64,000 bases of DNA from the NCBI RefSeq assembly GCF_000739775.1, contig NZ_BBJH01000001.1, positions 62,001 through 126,000 of the forward strand, given 5' to 3'. The translations under genes were made by a program, and so were the position numbers. This document shows, piece by piece, positions 42,513 to 51,800 of the stretch (the stretch's first letter is position 1; each line of letters starts with the position of its first letter). The DNA comes from Paraburkholderia heleia NBRC 101817. GTDB taxonomy: Bacteria > Pseudomonadota > Gammaproteobacteria > Burkholderiales > Burkholderiaceae. The notes under the pieces were generated by a model. It was not told the DNA's origin. It was given only the letters and a program-made list of their open reading frames with translations, and ran no database searches.

Positions 42513-43850
42513 ATGACGGCTGAAACGACGTCAATCGACACGCTCATCGTCGGGGCCGGACAGGCCGGCATTGCGATGAGCGAGCATCTCAGCCGCATCG
42601 GCGTGCCGCATCTCGTGCTCGAACGCGATCGCATCGCCGAACGTTGGCGCACCGCGCGCTGGGATTCGCTCGTCGCGAACGGTCCGGCGTGGCACGACCG
42701 CTTCCCGGGCATGGAGTTCGAGGGGCTGGACCCGGACGCCTTCGCCTCGAAGGATCAGGTTGCCGATTATTTCGAGGCCTATGCCCGCAAATATCAGGCG
42801 CCGATCCGCACCGGCGTGGAGGTCACGCGCGTGACCCGTCACGCGGGCCGCCCCGGTTTTCGCGTGGAGACGTCCGATGGCGTGATCGACGCGCAACGCG
42901 TGGTGGTCGCGACCGGGCCGTTCCAGCGCCCCGTGATTCCGCCGATCGCGCCAGGGGACCCGACGCTCGCGCAAATGCATTCCGTCGACTACCGCAATCC
43001 CGCCCAGTTGCCGCCCGGCGCGGTGCTGGTCGTGGGCGCGGGCTCCTCGGGCGTGCAGATCGCCGACGAACTCATGCGCGCGGGACGCAAGGTCTATCTT
43101 TCGGTGGGCGCGCACGACCGGCCGCCGCGCGCGTACCGCAATCGCGATTTTTGCTGGTGGCTGGGCGTGCTCGGCGAGTGGGACAAGGAAGTCGCCGGGC
43201 CGGGCCGGGAGCACGTGACGATTGCCGTGAGCGGCGCGCGCGGCGGGCAGACCGTCGAATTCCGCGCACTGGCGCACGAGGGCATGACGCTCGTGGGCGT
43301 GACGCAATCGTTCGAGGGCCGCGTCGTCACTTTCGCCGACGATCTCGCGGCCAATCTCATGCGCGGCGATCAAAGTCTTTTCGCGCTGCTCGACGCCGCC
43401 GACGCCTATGTCGAACGCAACGGCGTAGCGTTGCCGCCCGACCCGCGCGCGCGCGATATTCCCGCGGATCCCGAGTGCGTGACGCATCCGATCCTCACGC
43501 TCGATCTCGCCGAAGCGGGCGTGAGCACGATCATCTGGGCGACCGGCTATGCGCAGGACTACGCGTGGCTCGAGGTCGACGCCTTCGACGAAAAGGGCAA
43601 GCCGCGCCATCAACGCGGCGTCTCGAAGGAGCCGGGCGTGTATTTCCTCGGCTTGCCGTGGCTGTCGCGGCGCGGCTCGTCGTTCATCTGGGGCGTGTGG
43701 CACGACGCGAAGCATCTGGCCGACCAGATCGCGACACAACGCAAGTATCTCGACTATCGCGACGCCGCGCAGCGCCGCGCGGCATCCGCCGGGCACGACG
43801 CCGTGCAGGCGCCCGCAGAGCCGAATCTCAACGAACTGGGAGTGAATTGA
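42513..43850 (+). CDS. CzcO-type flavin-dependent monooxygenase/oxidoreductase
   Basis: A 445-residue flavoprotein of the CzcO/FMO-like group. The FAD Rossmann motif is VGAGQAGIAMSEHL (about 13-26), a second nucleotide motif VVGAGSSGVQIADEL (about 173-187) would bind NADPH, and an ATG-type motif occurs at IIWATGYAQDY. AGGAGG precedes the ATG. FMO-like enzymes oxygenate N or S atoms or act as Baeyer-Villiger oxygenases; the substrate here is not known. It begins a four-gene operon whose next gene overlaps its stop by 1 bp. Confidence 0.85.
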   Translation: MTAETTSIDTLIVGAGQAGIAMSEHLSRIGVPHLVLERDRIAERWRTARWDSLVANGPAWHDRFPGMEFEGLDPDAFASKDQVADYFEAYARKYQAPIRTGVEVTRVTRHAGRPGFRVETSDGVIDAQRVVVATGPFQRPVIPPIAPGDPTLAQMHSVDYRNPAQLPPGAVLVVGAGSSGVQIADELMRAGRKVYLSVGAHDRPPRAYRNRDFCWWLGVLGEWDKEVAGPGREHVTIAVSGARGGQTVEFRALAHEGMTLVGVTQSFEGRVVTFADDLAANLMRGDQSLFALLDAADAYVERNGVALPPDPRARDIPADPECVTHPILTLDLAEAGVSTIIWATGYAQDYAWLEVDAFDEKGKPRHQRGVSKEPGVYFLGLPWLSRRGSSFIWGVWHDAKHLADQIATQRKYLDYRDAAQRRAASAGHDAVQAPAEPNLNELGVN

Positions 43851-44281
43851 TGCCTACGCATACCCGTATCCGCATGTTCAACACGAAGGACACGTATCCG
43901 AACCAGTCGCTCGACAATGACCTGTGCCAGGCCGTTCGCGCGGGCAACACGGTCTACGTGCGCGGCCAGGTGGGCACCGACTTCGACGGCAATCTGGTCG
44001 GTCTCGGCGATGCGCGTGCGCAGGCCGGGCAGGCGATGAAGAACGTCAGGCAATTGCTCGAAGAAGCGGGCAGCGACCTCACGCACATCGTCAAGACGAC
44101 GACGTATCTGATCGATCCGCGCTATCGCGAGCCCGTTTATCAGGAAGTCGGCAAGTGGCTGAAGGGCGTGTTCCCGATTTCGACGGGGCTCGTCGTGAGC
44201 GCGCTCGGGCAGCCGCAATGGCTCATGGAGATCGACGTGATCGCCGTGATTCCCGATAACTGGAAGCCGGTACAGGACTGA
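43850..44281 (+). CDS. Rid (YjgF/UK114) family protein
   Basis: A 143-residue Rid-family protein with the usual core (GNTVYVRGQVGTDFDGNLVG, a DARAQAGQAMKNVRQLLEEAG helix, and the MEIDVIAVIPD strand). The Arg of RidA that binds the carboxylate and supports imine hydrolysis (Arg105 in E. coli) appears to be Thr here (FPISTGLVV), so it may not act as a general 2-aminoacrylate deaminase. The start overlaps the previous stop (TGATG). Members in catabolic operons often have pathway-specific roles. Confidence 0.85.
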   Translation: MPTHTRIRMFNTKDTYPNQSLDNDLCQAVRAGNTVYVRGQVGTDFDGNLVGLGDARAQAGQAMKNVRQLLEEAGSDLTHIVKTTTYLIDPRYREPVYQEVGKWLKGVFPISTGLVVSALGQPQWLMEIDVIAVIPDNWKPVQD

Positions 44282-44291
44282 GGAGCGGGCC

Positions 44292-44969
44292 ATGACCTTC
44301 TCGATCGTGGGACGTTGCCCGCAGAGCGGGCAACTGGGAATTGCGGTCAGCTCGTCGAGCATCGCCGTGGGCGCGCGCTGCGCGTGGGCGCGTGCGGGCG
44401 TGGGCGTGGTGGCGACGCAGAACGTCACGCTGCCCGCGCTGGGCACGCAGGTGCTCGACTTGCTGGAGAGCGGAAAGCTCGCGCCGGACGCGGCGTTGCA
44501 ACGCGCACTCGCCCTGGACCCGTACCGCGCTTACCGGCAGGTCACGGTCGTGGACAGCGCGGGACGCACGGCGCTGTTCACGGGCAAGCGCACGCTCGGG
44601 CGCAACCACGCGCACGCGGGCGATCAATGCGTCGCGGCGGGCAACATGCTCGCTCACGAACAGGTGATCGACGCGATGGCGCAGGCATTCGAGCGCACGC
44701 CGGGCGTGCTCGCGGATCGCTTGCTGGCGGCCATGCACGCGGCGCTCGAGGCCGGCGGCGAGGCGGGGCCGGTGCATTCGGCGGCGCTCAAGATCGTCGA
44801 TGCGCAGGTCTGGCCCATCGTCGATCTGCGTGTCGATTGGGCCGACGAAGCCCCCATTGCCGCGCTGGGCGGCTTGTGGGAGGCGTACCGCCCGCAGATG
44901 CAGGACTACATCACGCGCGCGCTGAACCCAACGGCCGCACCAAGCTATGGAGTGCCAGGCGATGAGTGA
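44292..44969 (+). CDS. DUF1028 family protein (Ntn-hydrolase-like)
   Basis: A 225-residue member of DUF1028, a family with an Ntn-hydrolase-like fold and no settled reaction. The N-terminal TFSIVGRCPQSGQLGIAVSSSSIAVGARC and the QCVAAGNMLA segment are typical. Such genes commonly sit with Rid proteins and M20 peptidases, as here, which suggests amide or lactam hydrolysis in a nitrogen-compound pathway (inference). An AGGAG ribosome binding site precedes the ATG. The 3' end overlaps the next gene. Confidence 0.82.
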   Translation: MTFSIVGRCPQSGQLGIAVSSSSIAVGARCAWARAGVGVVATQNVTLPALGTQVLDLLESGKLAPDAALQRALALDPYRAYRQVTVVDSAGRTALFTGKRTLGRNHAHAGDQCVAAGNMLAHEQVIDAMAQAFERTPGVLADRLLAAMHAALEAGGEAGPVHSAALKIVDAQVWPIVDLRVDWADEAPIAALGGLWEAYRPQMQDYITRALNPTAAPSYGVPGDE

Positions 44970-46134
44970 GCCGCGCGAGACGACGAGCCGCGCGATGCTG
45001 GCGCGCCTGATCGGCTTCGCGACCGTGAGCCGCGATTCGAACCTCGAACTCATCGCGTTCATCGAGTCGTATCTCGCCGGTCTCGGCGTGGAGTGCGAAC
45101 TGTTCTACAACGCACAGCGCACCAAGGCCAATCTGTTCGCGACGATCGGTCCGCGCGATCGCGGCGGCATTGTACTGTCGGGCCACACCGACGTCGTGCC
45201 TGTGGACGGCCAGGCGTGGACCGTCGAACCGTTCCGCCTGACCGAGAAGAACGGACGCCTCTACGGACGCGGCACAGCCGACATGAAATCGTTCATCGCG
45301 TGCGTGCTCGCGGCAGTGCCCGCATTCCTGCGCGCGCCGCTCGTCATGCCGGTGCATCTCGCTTTTTCGTACGATGAGGAAACCGGCTGCCTCGGCGTGC
45401 GGCCCATGCTCGCCGAACTCGCTCAGCGCGCGCACGCGCCGCGTGTGTGCCTGATCGGCGAGCCGACAGAACTCAAGCCCGTGCTGGGTCACAAGGGCAA
45501 GCTCGCGATGCGCTGTCATGTGAAAGGCGCTGCGTGTCATTCGGCCTATGCGCCGTACGGTGTGAACGCGATCCAGTACGCGGCGCGCCTCATCAACAAG
45601 CTGGAGGCGATCGGCGACGAACTCGCGCGGCCCGAGTATCGCGACGCGCGTTTCGACCCGCCGTTTTCCACGCTGCAAACCGGCGTCGTGAAGGGCGGCC
45701 GCGCGCTGAACATCGTGCCCGCCGAATGCGAATTCGACTTCGAAGTCCGGACCGTGCCGGGCTTCGACGCGCTCACGGTCGCCGGCGATCTGCAGCGTTA
45801 CGCCGAGGGCGAACTCGTGCCGAAAATGCGCGCCGTGCATGCCGATAGCGGCATCCGGTTCGAAGCGCTCAACGCGTATCCGGGCCTCGCCACGCCGCCG
45901 GAGAGCGAGGTTGCGCAACTGCTCGCGCGGCTATGCGAATCGAGCGACTTCGGCACCGTGGCGTTCGGCACCGAGGGCGGCCTCTACGCGCAGGCGGGCA
46001 TTCCGGCCGTGGTGTGCGGGCCCGGCAGCATGGATCAAGGCCACAAGCCGGATGAGTTCGTCACGCTCGATCAACTGGATCGCTGCGATGCGATGTTGAT
46101 GCGTCTCGCGCAGCATCTGCAAATGGCCGGCTAG
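44962..46134 (+). CDS. M20-family deacylase/peptidase, ArgE-like
   Basis: A 390-residue zinc amidohydrolase of the M20 family, closest in pattern to acetylornithine deacetylase (ArgE). Metal-binding motifs are SGHTDVVPVDG and GRGTADMKSF, and the catalytic Glu pair is in YDEETGCLG; a dimerisation domain lies in the middle (about 175-290). It starts at the ATG at 44962 inside the end of the DUF1028 gene; an in-frame ATG at 44947 is possible. As the genome should have its own argE elsewhere, this copy more likely removes an acyl group from the pathway substrate. Confidence 0.88.
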   Translation: MSEPRETTSRAMLARLIGFATVSRDSNLELIAFIESYLAGLGVECELFYNAQRTKANLFATIGPRDRGGIVLSGHTDVVPVDGQAWTVEPFRLTEKNGRLYGRGTADMKSFIACVLAAVPAFLRAPLVMPVHLAFSYDEETGCLGVRPMLAELAQRAHAPRVCLIGEPTELKPVLGHKGKLAMRCHVKGAACHSAYAPYGVNAIQYAARLINKLEAIGDELARPEYRDARFDPPFSTLQTGVVKGGRALNIVPAECEFDFEVRTVPGFDALTVAGDLQRYAEGELVPKMRAVHADSGIRFEALNAYPGLATPPESEVAQLLARLCESSDFGTVAFGTEGGLYAQAGIPAVVCGPGSMDQGHKPDEFVTLDQLDRCDAMLMRLAQHLQMAG

Positions 46135-46157
46135 GCGGCACTTTCGAAGCGGGCCGC

Positions 46158-46191
46158 AATGGGCGCGTGCGTTGATTCGCACGCGCCCATT
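46158..46191. terminator. Bidirectional intrinsic terminator after the M20 gene
   Basis: A perfect 14-bp stem, from AATGGGCGCGTGCG (46158-46171) to CGCACGCGCCCATT (46178-46191), with loop TTGATT, is followed by TT on the plus strand. It sits between convergent genes. Confidence 0.75.
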
Positions 46192-46231
46192 TTCATGCGC
46201 CGCATGCAGTCTGCTCATTCAGTCTCCGTAT

Positions 46232-46459
46232 TCAGTCTCGATACGACGGATCTTCCCCGTCGAGCACCTTCTTCATTTCTTCGAAGTGCGCGATCGAGAA
46301 GTCCGCAATGCTCTCCCAGTCGCGCGCGGTGCGTTCGGCGACGGCGTCGGAGAGCACGCGCAGCGGCTTGCCCGTCGCATAGGCGTTCACGAGAATCTGG
46401 CAGGCGCGCTCGAAACAGGTAGACGTCATCAAAGGCCCGGATGCCGGTGGCACGGGCAT
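46232..46459 (-). CDS. Small hypothetical protein
   Basis: A 75-residue hydrophilic, helical-looking protein from the ATG at 46459; an ATG at 46429 is also in frame and would give 65 residues. It contains CFERACQILVNAYATGKPL and ends with FSIAHFEEMKKVLDGEDPSYRD. The charge pattern looks like a real protein, and its 3' end meets the bidirectional terminator. The family was not recognised. The start has only a weak ribosome binding site. Confidence 0.5.
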   Translation of the reverse strand: MPVPPASGPLMTSTCFERACQILVNAYATGKPLRVLSDAVAERTARDWESIADFSIAHFEEMKKVLDGEDPSYRD

Positions 46460-46696
46460 GAGTCCGCCGGCACGGGCTTCTCGCGGGCGACCGGGCGGCC
46501 CCGCACACCCTCGATTGTGCAGCGCAATAAATTTGATATAAATCAATGTGCGTTGTTTTCAGAGGGTGCTTAATCTTCGTCTGTCCGTGCATGCAATCCC
46601 GACGCCATTTTCCCCAAGGCCCACCGCCACTTCCGCGCCGCCTTTGCCGAAACTCGTTCGATTTCCACCCGCTGCCCCAAGCATGGAGAAATTCCC

Positions 46697-47830
46697 TTGA
46701 GCCACACTCGTCAAACTCAAAGCCCCGGCAGTACGTCGATGCTCACGCTACCGCTCTTCTGGCCAATCGCGGCCGCCGCAGCCCTGGTGGAAACCGGCGC
46801 TTCGCTGTCGGCCAGAAATCTCGCTTTCCTCGCGGAAGAAGAGCGGCTCCATTTCGAACTGCATCCCGTGCTCGCCACGGCCAACCGGCCGCTGCTGGAC
46901 CTGCGCACGATGGTTCTGCGTGACTACTCCGGCGACAACCCGCAGGGCCTGCCGACCATCGTCGATGCGCCGTACGCCGGCCACCGCGCGATGATTGCCG
47001 ACTTCCAGCCGGGTCAGAGCCTGATGCAAACGTTGCGCGAGCACGGACTGTCGCGGCTTTTCCTGACCGACTGGAAGTCGGCGACGGAGGACATGAAGGA
47101 TCTGGAGATCGACCAGTATCTCGCCGAGATCAACGTATGCGTCGACGAACTCGGCGGCCGGGTGAACCTGGTGGGCCTGTGCCAGGGCGGCTGGATGTCG
47201 GCCATGTATGCCGCCCGCTTTCCGCACAAGGTCGCGAGCCTCGTGCTGGCCGGGTCGCCGATCGACACCGACGCGGGCGACGGTCCCATCAAGCGGATGG
47301 TGCACACGTATCCCGAGTCGTTCTACGAAGAACTGGTGAAGCTTGGCGGCGGCCTCATGCGAGGCCGTTTCATGCTGAGCGGATGGAAAAACATGCACCC
47401 GGACCAGCACTACGTGACCGAGCACATCGATCTGTACGAGCACATCGACGACCCGGCTTACGTGAAAAAGGAAGAGGCGTTCCAGAGCTGGTACGAGAAC
47501 CCGCTCGACCTGCCCGGGCGCTGGTATCTGCAAACCATCCGGCAGATTTTCAGGGAGAACCGGCTCGCGAAAGGGACGTTTGTCGCGCTGGGCCGCACGT
47601 TGAACCTGAAAGCGATTACCTGCCCGGTTTATCTGCTCGCGGGGGAGTCGGACGACATCACCACGAAGGAGCAGGTGTTCGACGCCGGGAAATACCTGGG
47701 CACGCCGCCCGGGCGCATCGAAAAGCGTCTCGTGCCGGGCGGCCATATCGGCCTCTTCATGGGCTCGCGCACGCTGAAAGAGACCTGGCCTGCAATCGCC
47801 GCCTGGGTGGCTGCAGCCGCGCCGGCCTGA
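46697..47830 (+). CDS. PHA-synthase-like alpha/beta hydrolase with cysteine nucleophile
   Basis: A 377-residue alpha/beta hydrolase related to polyhydroxyalkanoate synthases and depolymerases. The lipase-box-like motif is GLCQGG with Cys162 as nucleophile, as in PhaC (GxCxG) rather than the serine of ordinary hydrolases. The acid is in LAGESDDITT and the base in PGGHIGLFMG. It is much shorter than PhaC (about 560-600 residues), lacking most of the N-terminal domain. The start is a TTG with a GGAGA 8 bases upstream; an ATG at 46739 lacks a site. Function in polyester turnover or thioester chemistry is inference. Confidence 0.72.
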   Translation: MSHTRQTQSPGSTSMLTLPLFWPIAAAAALVETGASLSARNLAFLAEEERLHFELHPVLATANRPLLDLRTMVLRDYSGDNPQGLPTIVDAPYAGHRAMIADFQPGQSLMQTLREHGLSRLFLTDWKSATEDMKDLEIDQYLAEINVCVDELGGRVNLVGLCQGGWMSAMYAARFPHKVASLVLAGSPIDTDAGDGPIKRMVHTYPESFYEELVKLGGGLMRGRFMLSGWKNMHPDQHYVTEHIDLYEHIDDPAYVKKEEAFQSWYENPLDLPGRWYLQTIRQIFRENRLAKGTFVALGRTLNLKAITCPVYLLAGESDDITTKEQVFDAGKYLGTPPGRIEKRLVPGGHIGLFMGSRTLKETWPAIAAWVAAAAPA

Positions 47831-47977
47831 TCTTCGAGAGCCGGGCCCCGTGTCGGATCGAGCCTGTGTCAATAGACATCGGGCAGATAGCCGGACGTCG
47901 TCGAATCGGGAATCCCTTGCGGGGTGGGCCTCGGCCGCCGCAATGCGAACCCCCGGCCTGTTCGGTCCCGGCCGGCA

Positions 47978-48628
47978 TTAACCCGCATGCGGCGGCTGGC
48001 CCGCGAAGCGCGGCGCGGGCGCGGCGTTGGGATGGCCGTCGGGGTGACGATGACGGCCGGCATTCGCATTGGCGCTGGTGCTGGCGTTCGCGTTACGGCC
48101 CGGCGCGGCCGGCGGGCGATGCTGGGCGGTGTGCACCGGCGGATGCCCGCCCGGCTGCGGCCGGTAGCCATGCGGCGGTGTGCCGTGCGGCTGCATCGCC
48201 ACGCGCACGCGCTGGGGCTCGGGCATTCGCGCATGCTGCATTGGCAGATGCCCTTCGTTGTGCGCCATCACCACGCGCAATTCCTCGCGGCGGTGCCGGA
48301 CTTCACCGCGCAGGTCGCCGCGGCCGTAATAGCGGCGCTGGCGGTGGCCGTCCGGTCCCACGATCCAGATATAGGTGCTGCCGCCGGCGTAGACCACGTC
48401 GCGGTCGAGCACGACCGAAACATAGGCGTCGTACGGCTGTGGCACATAAACGGGTTGTGCGACGACGACAGGCGGAGGCGGTGGAGGGGGCGCGACGACC
48501 ACGGTCGTGGGGCGCGTGGGTGCGGTGGCGACGCGAGGGCTGGACACGCAGCCGCTAATCAGCAGGGTTGCAGCCAGGGTGCCGAACAAGACGGATGCAG
48601 ATGGCAGAGCGCGTGGTTTCGCGTGCAA
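47978..48628 (-). CDS. Proline/histidine-rich lipoprotein
   Basis: A 216-residue lipoprotein from a TTG at 48628 with GGAG upstream. The signal (LFGTLAATLLISGC) ends in a lipobox. Then comes a run of prolines (VVVAPPPPPPPVVV), a small folded core (DAYVSVVLDRDVVYAGGSTYIWIVGPDGH, described in pieces) and a C-terminal half rich in His, Pro, Arg, Asn and Gly without clear structure. No enzyme motif is seen; it resembles Burkholderia cell-envelope lipoproteins of unknown role. It is divergent from the indolepyruvate oxidoreductase gene. Confidence 0.65.
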   Translation of the reverse strand: MHAKPRALPSASVLFGTLAATLLISGCVSSPRVATAPTRPTTVVVAPPPPPPPVVVAQPVYVPQPYDAYVSVVLDRDVVYAGGSTYIWIVGPDGHRQRRYYGRGDLRGEVRHRREELRVVMAHNEGHLPMQHARMPEPQRVRVAMQPHGTPPHGYRPQPGGHPPVHTAQHRPPAAPGRNANASTSANANAGRHRHPDGHPNAAPAPRFAGQPPHAG

Positions 48629-48770
48629 GCGGGGACTCCGGAATGAGTGGTTGCTGGTCCCGTGTGTTAACGGCAAATGCCCGGGTCGCTTGAGCGAGCG
48701 CCCGTGGATACATGGCTTTCTGGACGCCATGCCATCCGTTTTTCGCATACCAGCGTTTCCAATTTGTGAT

Positions 48771-48799
48771 TTTACGATGGCATATCGGCTTCCTATACT
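48771..48799 (+). promoter_or_regulatory. Predicted sigma-70 promoter of the indolepyruvate oxidoreductase gene
   Basis: TTTACG (48771-48776), a 17-bp spacer and TATACT (48794-48799), giving a start near 48806 and a leader of about 43 bases. The -10 matches 5 of 6 and the -35 matches 4 of 6 consensus bases. Confidence 0.55.
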
Positions 48800-48848
48800 C
48801 GCCCGGAAAACGTACCGATGAAGTACCGATTCCGGAGACAGTCCCCCA

Positions 48849-51800
48849 ATGAACGCCCCAGATCGTGCCGCCGCAGAAGCTGCATCGCTAGCCGCATCCG
48901 TTTCGCTCGACGACAAATACACGCTGGAAAAAGGTCGCGTGTACATTAGCGGCACGCAGGCGCTGGTGCGCCTGCCCATGCTGCAAAAGGCGCGCGACCG
49001 CAAGGCCGGCCTGAATACGGCGGGCTTCGTCTCAGGCTATCGCGGCTCGCCGCTCGGTGCGCTCGACCAGTCGCTCTGGAAGGCGAAAAAGCACCTCCAG
49101 GCCCACGACGTCGTGTTCCAGCCCGGCGTGAACGAAGACCTCGCCGCCACCGCCGTGTGGGGCACGCAGCAGATCAATCTCTGGCCCGGCGCGCAGCGCG
49201 ACGGCGTGTTCGGCATGTGGTACGGCAAGGGCCCGGGTGTGGACCGCACCGGCGACGTGTTCAAGCACGCCAACTCGGCGGGCAGCGATGCGCGCGGCGG
49301 CGTGCTCGTGCTCGCGGGCGATGACCATGCGGCGAAGTCGTCGTCGGTTGCGCATCAGTCCGAGCACGCGCTCATCGCGGCGGGCATTCCCGTGCTCTAC
49401 CCCGCGAACGTGCAGGAATATCTCGACTACGGCTTGCACGGCTGGGCCATGAGCCGCTACTCGGGCCTGTGGGTCGCCATGAAGTGCGTGACCGACGTCA
49501 TCGAATCGACCGCCTCGATCGACCTCGACGCGGATCGCGTGCAAATCGTCACGCCCGCCGACTACACCATGCCCGAAGGCGGCCTGAATATCCGCTGGCC
49601 CGACACGCCGCTCGCCCAGGAAGCGCGCCTGCTCGATGAGAAGTGGTACGCCGCGCTCGCCTATGTGCGCGCGAACCGCCTGAACCGCGTGGTGATCGAT
49701 TCGCCGCGCGCACGCTTTGGCATCATGACCGCGGGCAAGGCGTATCTCGACGTGCGCCAGGCGCTCACCGACCTCGGCCTCGACGACGCAACCTGCGCGC
49801 AGATCGGCGTGCGCGTGCTCAAGGTGGGCTGCGTGTGGCCGCTCGACGCGCAGGACGCGCGCGGCTTCGCCACCGGGCTCGAAGAGATTCTCGTGGTCGA
49901 AGAAAAGCGCCAGATTCTCGAATACGCGCTCAAGGAAGAGCTATACAACTGGCGCGAAGACGTGCGCCCCAGGATCTACGGCAAATTCGACGAGCGCGAC
50001 AACGAAGGCGGCGAATGGTCGGTGCCGCGCGGCAACTGGCTGCTGCCCGCGCACTACGAACTCTCGCCCGCGCTGATCGCCAAGGCCATTGCGCGGCGTC
50101 TCGCGCGCGCGGACCTGTCCAATGCGGTGCCCGAGGACGTGCGTGCGCGCATGCTCGCGCGCGTGGCGATCATCGAGGCGAAGGAGCGCGAAGCCGCGAA
50201 GCCGCGTGCGACGGTGGAGCGCAAGCCGTGGTTCTGCTCGGGCTGTCCGCACAACACCTCGACGAACGTGCCCGAAGGCTCGCGCGCGCTGGCGGGCATC
50301 GGCTGCCACTACATGTCGATGTGGATGGACCGCAAGACCGAAACGTTCAGCCAGATGGGCGGCGAAGGCGTGGCGTGGCTCGGCCAGATGCACTTCTCGG
50401 GCGACAAGCACGTGTTCGTGAACCTCGGCGACGGCACGTACTTTCACTCAGGAGTGCTGGCGATTCGCGCCGCCATCGCTTCGAACGCCAGCATCACCTA
50501 CAAGATTCTCTACAACGACGCGGTGGCGATGACGGGCGGGCAGCCCGTGGACGGCGTGCTGACCGTGCCGCAGATCGCGCATCAGGTGCATGCCGAAGGT
50601 GCGAAACGCATCGTCATCGTCACGGACGAGCCGCAAAAATACGACGCCAGGATCGCATTGCCGGCAGGCGTGGATGTGCACCATCGCGATCAGCTCGATA
50701 GCGTGCAGCGCATCCTGCGCGACACCGCCGGCACCACCGTGCTGATCTACGACCAGACCTGCGCCACCGAAAAGCGCCGCCGCCGCAAGCGCGGCGCGTA
50801 TCCCGACCCGGCGCGCCGCGCCTTCATCAACGACGCCGTGTGCGAAGGCTGTGGCGACTGCTCGGTGCAATCGAACTGCCTCTCCGTCGAGCCGCTCGAT
50901 ACGCCGCTCGGCACGAAGCGCAAGATCAACCAGTCGTCGTGCAACAAGGACTTCTCGTGCGTGAAGGGCTTTTGCCCGAGCTTCGTGACGGCCGAGGGCG
51001 CACAGTTGCGCAAGCCGCGCGCGGCGCATGTGTCCAGCGCCGCCTCGATCAGTTTCGAAGCGTTGCCCATGCCCGTGCTTCCGCAACCGACGAAGCCTTA
51101 CGGCATTCTCGTGACGGGCGTGGGCGGCACGGGCGTCGTGACCATCGGCGGGCTGATCGGCATGGCCGCGCATCTTGCGGGCAAGGGCGTGACCGTGCTC
51201 GACATGGCCGGGCTCGCCCAAAAGGGCGGCGCCGTGCTGAGCCACGTGCAGGTGGCGGCGTCGCCCGCCGCCTTGCACGCCACGCGCATCGCCACGGGCG
51301 AGGCGCGCCTCGTGATCGGCTGCGATGCGATCGTCTCCGCTTCGGGCGACGTGCTCTCGCGTACCCAGCACGGCGTGACGGTCGCGGCGATCAACAGCGC
51401 CGCGACGCCGACTGCGGAATTCGTCAGGAATCCAAAGTGGACGTTCCCGGGTGCGCAAACCGAGGCCGAACTGCGCGCGAGCATCGGCGAGGGCTGCGCG
51501 TTCGTGGACGCCAATGCGCTCGCGCTGGCCTTGCTCGGCGACACGATCTACAGCAATCCGCTGCTGCTCGGCTATGCGTGGCAAAAGGGCTGGCTGCCGC
51601 TCGAACTCGCGCATCTGCGCCGTGCGATCGAACTCAACGCCGTGGCCGTGGAGAAGAATCTGCAGGCGTTCGACTGGGGCCGCTACGTCGCGCATCATGG
51701 CGAGGCGCTCGTGCGCGCGCTCACCAAAACGCCGGCAGAACCGCAGGCTGTCGTTCTGCGCATGCCCGAATCGCTCGACAAGCTGATCGCCGCGCGCGAA

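Noticed and set aside
46529-46545. AT-rich palindrome TTGAT-ATAA-ATCAA as a third MarR site
   Set aside because: The arms differ from ATATC/GATAT of the two MarR sites; it is probably part of an ordinary AT-rich promoter.
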